A DNA stretch of 35,063 nucleotides from a virus, in IMG/VR virus record IMGVR_UViG_3300042449_000346, positions 1 to 35,063 of that record. One strand, given 5' to 3'. Below the pieces are notes generated by a model. It searched no databases. It was given only the letters and a program-made list of their open reading frames with translations, and was not told the DNA's origin. A program made the position numbers and the translations under genes. Shown here in pieces: positions 34,101-35,063 of this stretch; positions within the stretch are counted from its first letter, which is position 1; the number at the start of each line of letters is the position of its first letter.

Positions 34101-35063
34101 TATAGATATGTAATATTAATTCTATCACCAATCAATGGTTCACCATTCAATGTTATAGTATCTCGACCACTAATATCAAACCCAACACCTTCCTCTTGAA
34201 CAAGACCATTTATATCTAAAGTAACCACACTATCAATTGTGTTGTTAACATTAAACACTAAAGAAGACCCATCATACTCAAATGATTCATGAGTTAATTG
34301 AACAGGTTTACCATAGTTATCAACCCATACGTTGTTTTTACCCTTATAGTATGTTATTGTGATTTGACTACCTTCGTAAGGAGCCTCAGAAAATGTTATT
34401 TTTGATGTGGTTGATACGTGATAATAATCAACATCTCTTTCCTGTATTAATCCGTTAACCGATACATTAAACAAAAATCCAATACTTTCACCAACACTAA
34501 AAGTTGTCTGTAAACCATCTCCTGGAAAAGTGATTACCGTTATATCAATTGTTTTATTGATAAATTTCTTTTGGTATCCTTTATTTTGAATGAATTCATT
34601 TAAAAGAAACATTCTACTAACTGCCGGTTTTACTTCAAACTCTTCACTATCAATTAAGAAACCTAACATGGTGAACGTATAATTTTGAATATAGAACCTA
34701 CGACCGTCTACTGTTTCCATTGGGGTATTATCTTCAACCCTATCCAAAACAATAGGAATATAATGACCTTTTACCGTTGTGTATGATTGTCTTGATGAAA
34801 ATTTTTGCATCACAATCTTACTGAATTTATTTAAATCCCTGAATTTATTACATATAATAGTAACGTCAAACGTAATGTCGACCGCAACGGGTTGTGGCAT
34901 TTTGTAAATGTCGGCACCCGCCTGTGTTCCATTCCACGTTGGGACTGAAGCATAATAAAAAGTTCTTCTATCAGGTATAGTTCTTTGAACTACAGGATTT
35001 GTACCTGGCTGTACGTCAGGTTTTCTGATTACCGCAATGAATGGTAATTCAACATTTCCATCG
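34097..35063 (-). CDS. 15: Tail sheath completion protein, gp15-like, with two added beta domains; start outside the window
   Basis: The minus frame is open to the right edge, with no stop before it, so the N-terminus is missing and the ATG at 34900 is internal. At least 321 residues are visible. The first part (RTFYYASVPTWNGTQAGADI, then PQPVAVDITFDVTIICNKFR, DLNKFSKIVMQKF) and GRRFYIQNYTFTMLGFLIDS follow the pattern of T4 gp15, which caps the sheath and joins tail to head. The C-terminal portion has two similar beta modules: FPGDGLQTTFSVGESIGFLF, NVSVNGLIQERDVDYY and FEYDGSSLVFNVNNTIDSVV, TLDINGLVQEEGVGFD. Each ends in an ITITYY/INITYLY strand. T4 gp15 (272 aa) lacks such modules. It converges on the small plus-strand gene. 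Confidence 0.78.
   Translation of the reverse strand, partial: DGNVELPFIAVIRKPDVQPGTNPVVQRTIPDRRTFYYASVPTWNGTQAGADIYKMPQPVAVDITFDVTIICNKFRDLNKFSKIVMQKFSSRQSYTTVKGHYIPIVLDRVEDNTPMETVDGRRFYIQNYTFTMLGFLIDSEEFEVKPAVSRMFLLNEFIQNKGYQKKFINKTIDITVITFPGDGLQTTFSVGESIGFLFNVSVNGLIQERDVDYYHVSTTSKITFSEAPYEGSQITITYYKGKNNVWVDNYGKPVQLTHESFEYDGSSLVFNVNNTIDSVVTLDINGLVQEEGVGFDISGRDTITLNGEPLIGDRINITYLY

Noticed and set aside
34097-34900. ATG at 34900 as the start of the gp15-like gene
   Set aside because: The same frame continues without a stop to the right edge and upstream residues (RTFYYASVPTWNG) fit the gp15 family, so the ATG is internal.

Overview
This window is a stretch of a contractile-tailed, T4-like (Straboviridae-related or 'far-T4') bacteriophage genome. 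The proteins are recognisable as T4-type sheath (gp18), tube (gp19), sheath completion (gp15), baseplate (gp25, gp6, gp53-like, gp26-like), UvsX recombinase, gp32 SSB, gp41 helicase, RNase H and an aerobic class I ribonucleotide reductase. The DNA is AT-rich. Most start codons follow A-rich leaders without a clear Shine-Dalgarno sequence, and one intergenic site matches the Bacteroidota TAnnTTTG promoter element. A Bacteroidota host is therefore my best guess, but this is an inference and other AT-rich aquatic hosts are not excluded.

Layout: nearly everything is on the minus strand, so transcription runs right to left. From the right edge: a gp15-like gene entering from outside the window, a tiny plus-strand ribbon-helix-helix gene, the tail sheath with its own terminator, a 360-base gap with little coding potential but repeats and hairpins, then the tail tube with its own terminator. 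Next comes a long tail/baseplate operon (29945 to 14102): a gp26-like protein, a short +1-frame ORF without a start codon, a tape-measure-like protein, a 1595-residue protein, a gp53/LysM-like protein, a 1955-residue protein and four smaller proteins (67 aa; Asp/Pro-rich 218 aa; Dps/ferritin-like 121 aa; Pro-Thr-repeat 251 aa), ended by a terminator. A replication and nucleotide operon follows (13998 to 5799): gp32, a hairpin, uvsX, rnh, an unknown gene, the gp41 helicase, nrdB, nrdA and a terminator. Finally a second baseplate operon (5706 to the left edge) holds gp25, gp6 and a very large virion protein cut by the window edge.

The tail genes would build the sheath, tube and baseplate of a contractile injection machine. 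The replication genes supply strand-exchange, SSB, helicase, primer removal and dNTPs. The most unusual signals are: (i) an octamer TATTTATA in the sense direction just before at least six late genes, which is the reverse complement of the canonical T4 late promoter TATAAATA; (ii) a likely programmed frameshift at the gp26-like gene, in the position of a tail assembly chaperone; (iii) a gp15 homologue carrying two extra beta domains; (iv) a gp32 with no cysteine, so no T4-type zinc site; and (v) the structured gap between sheath and tube.
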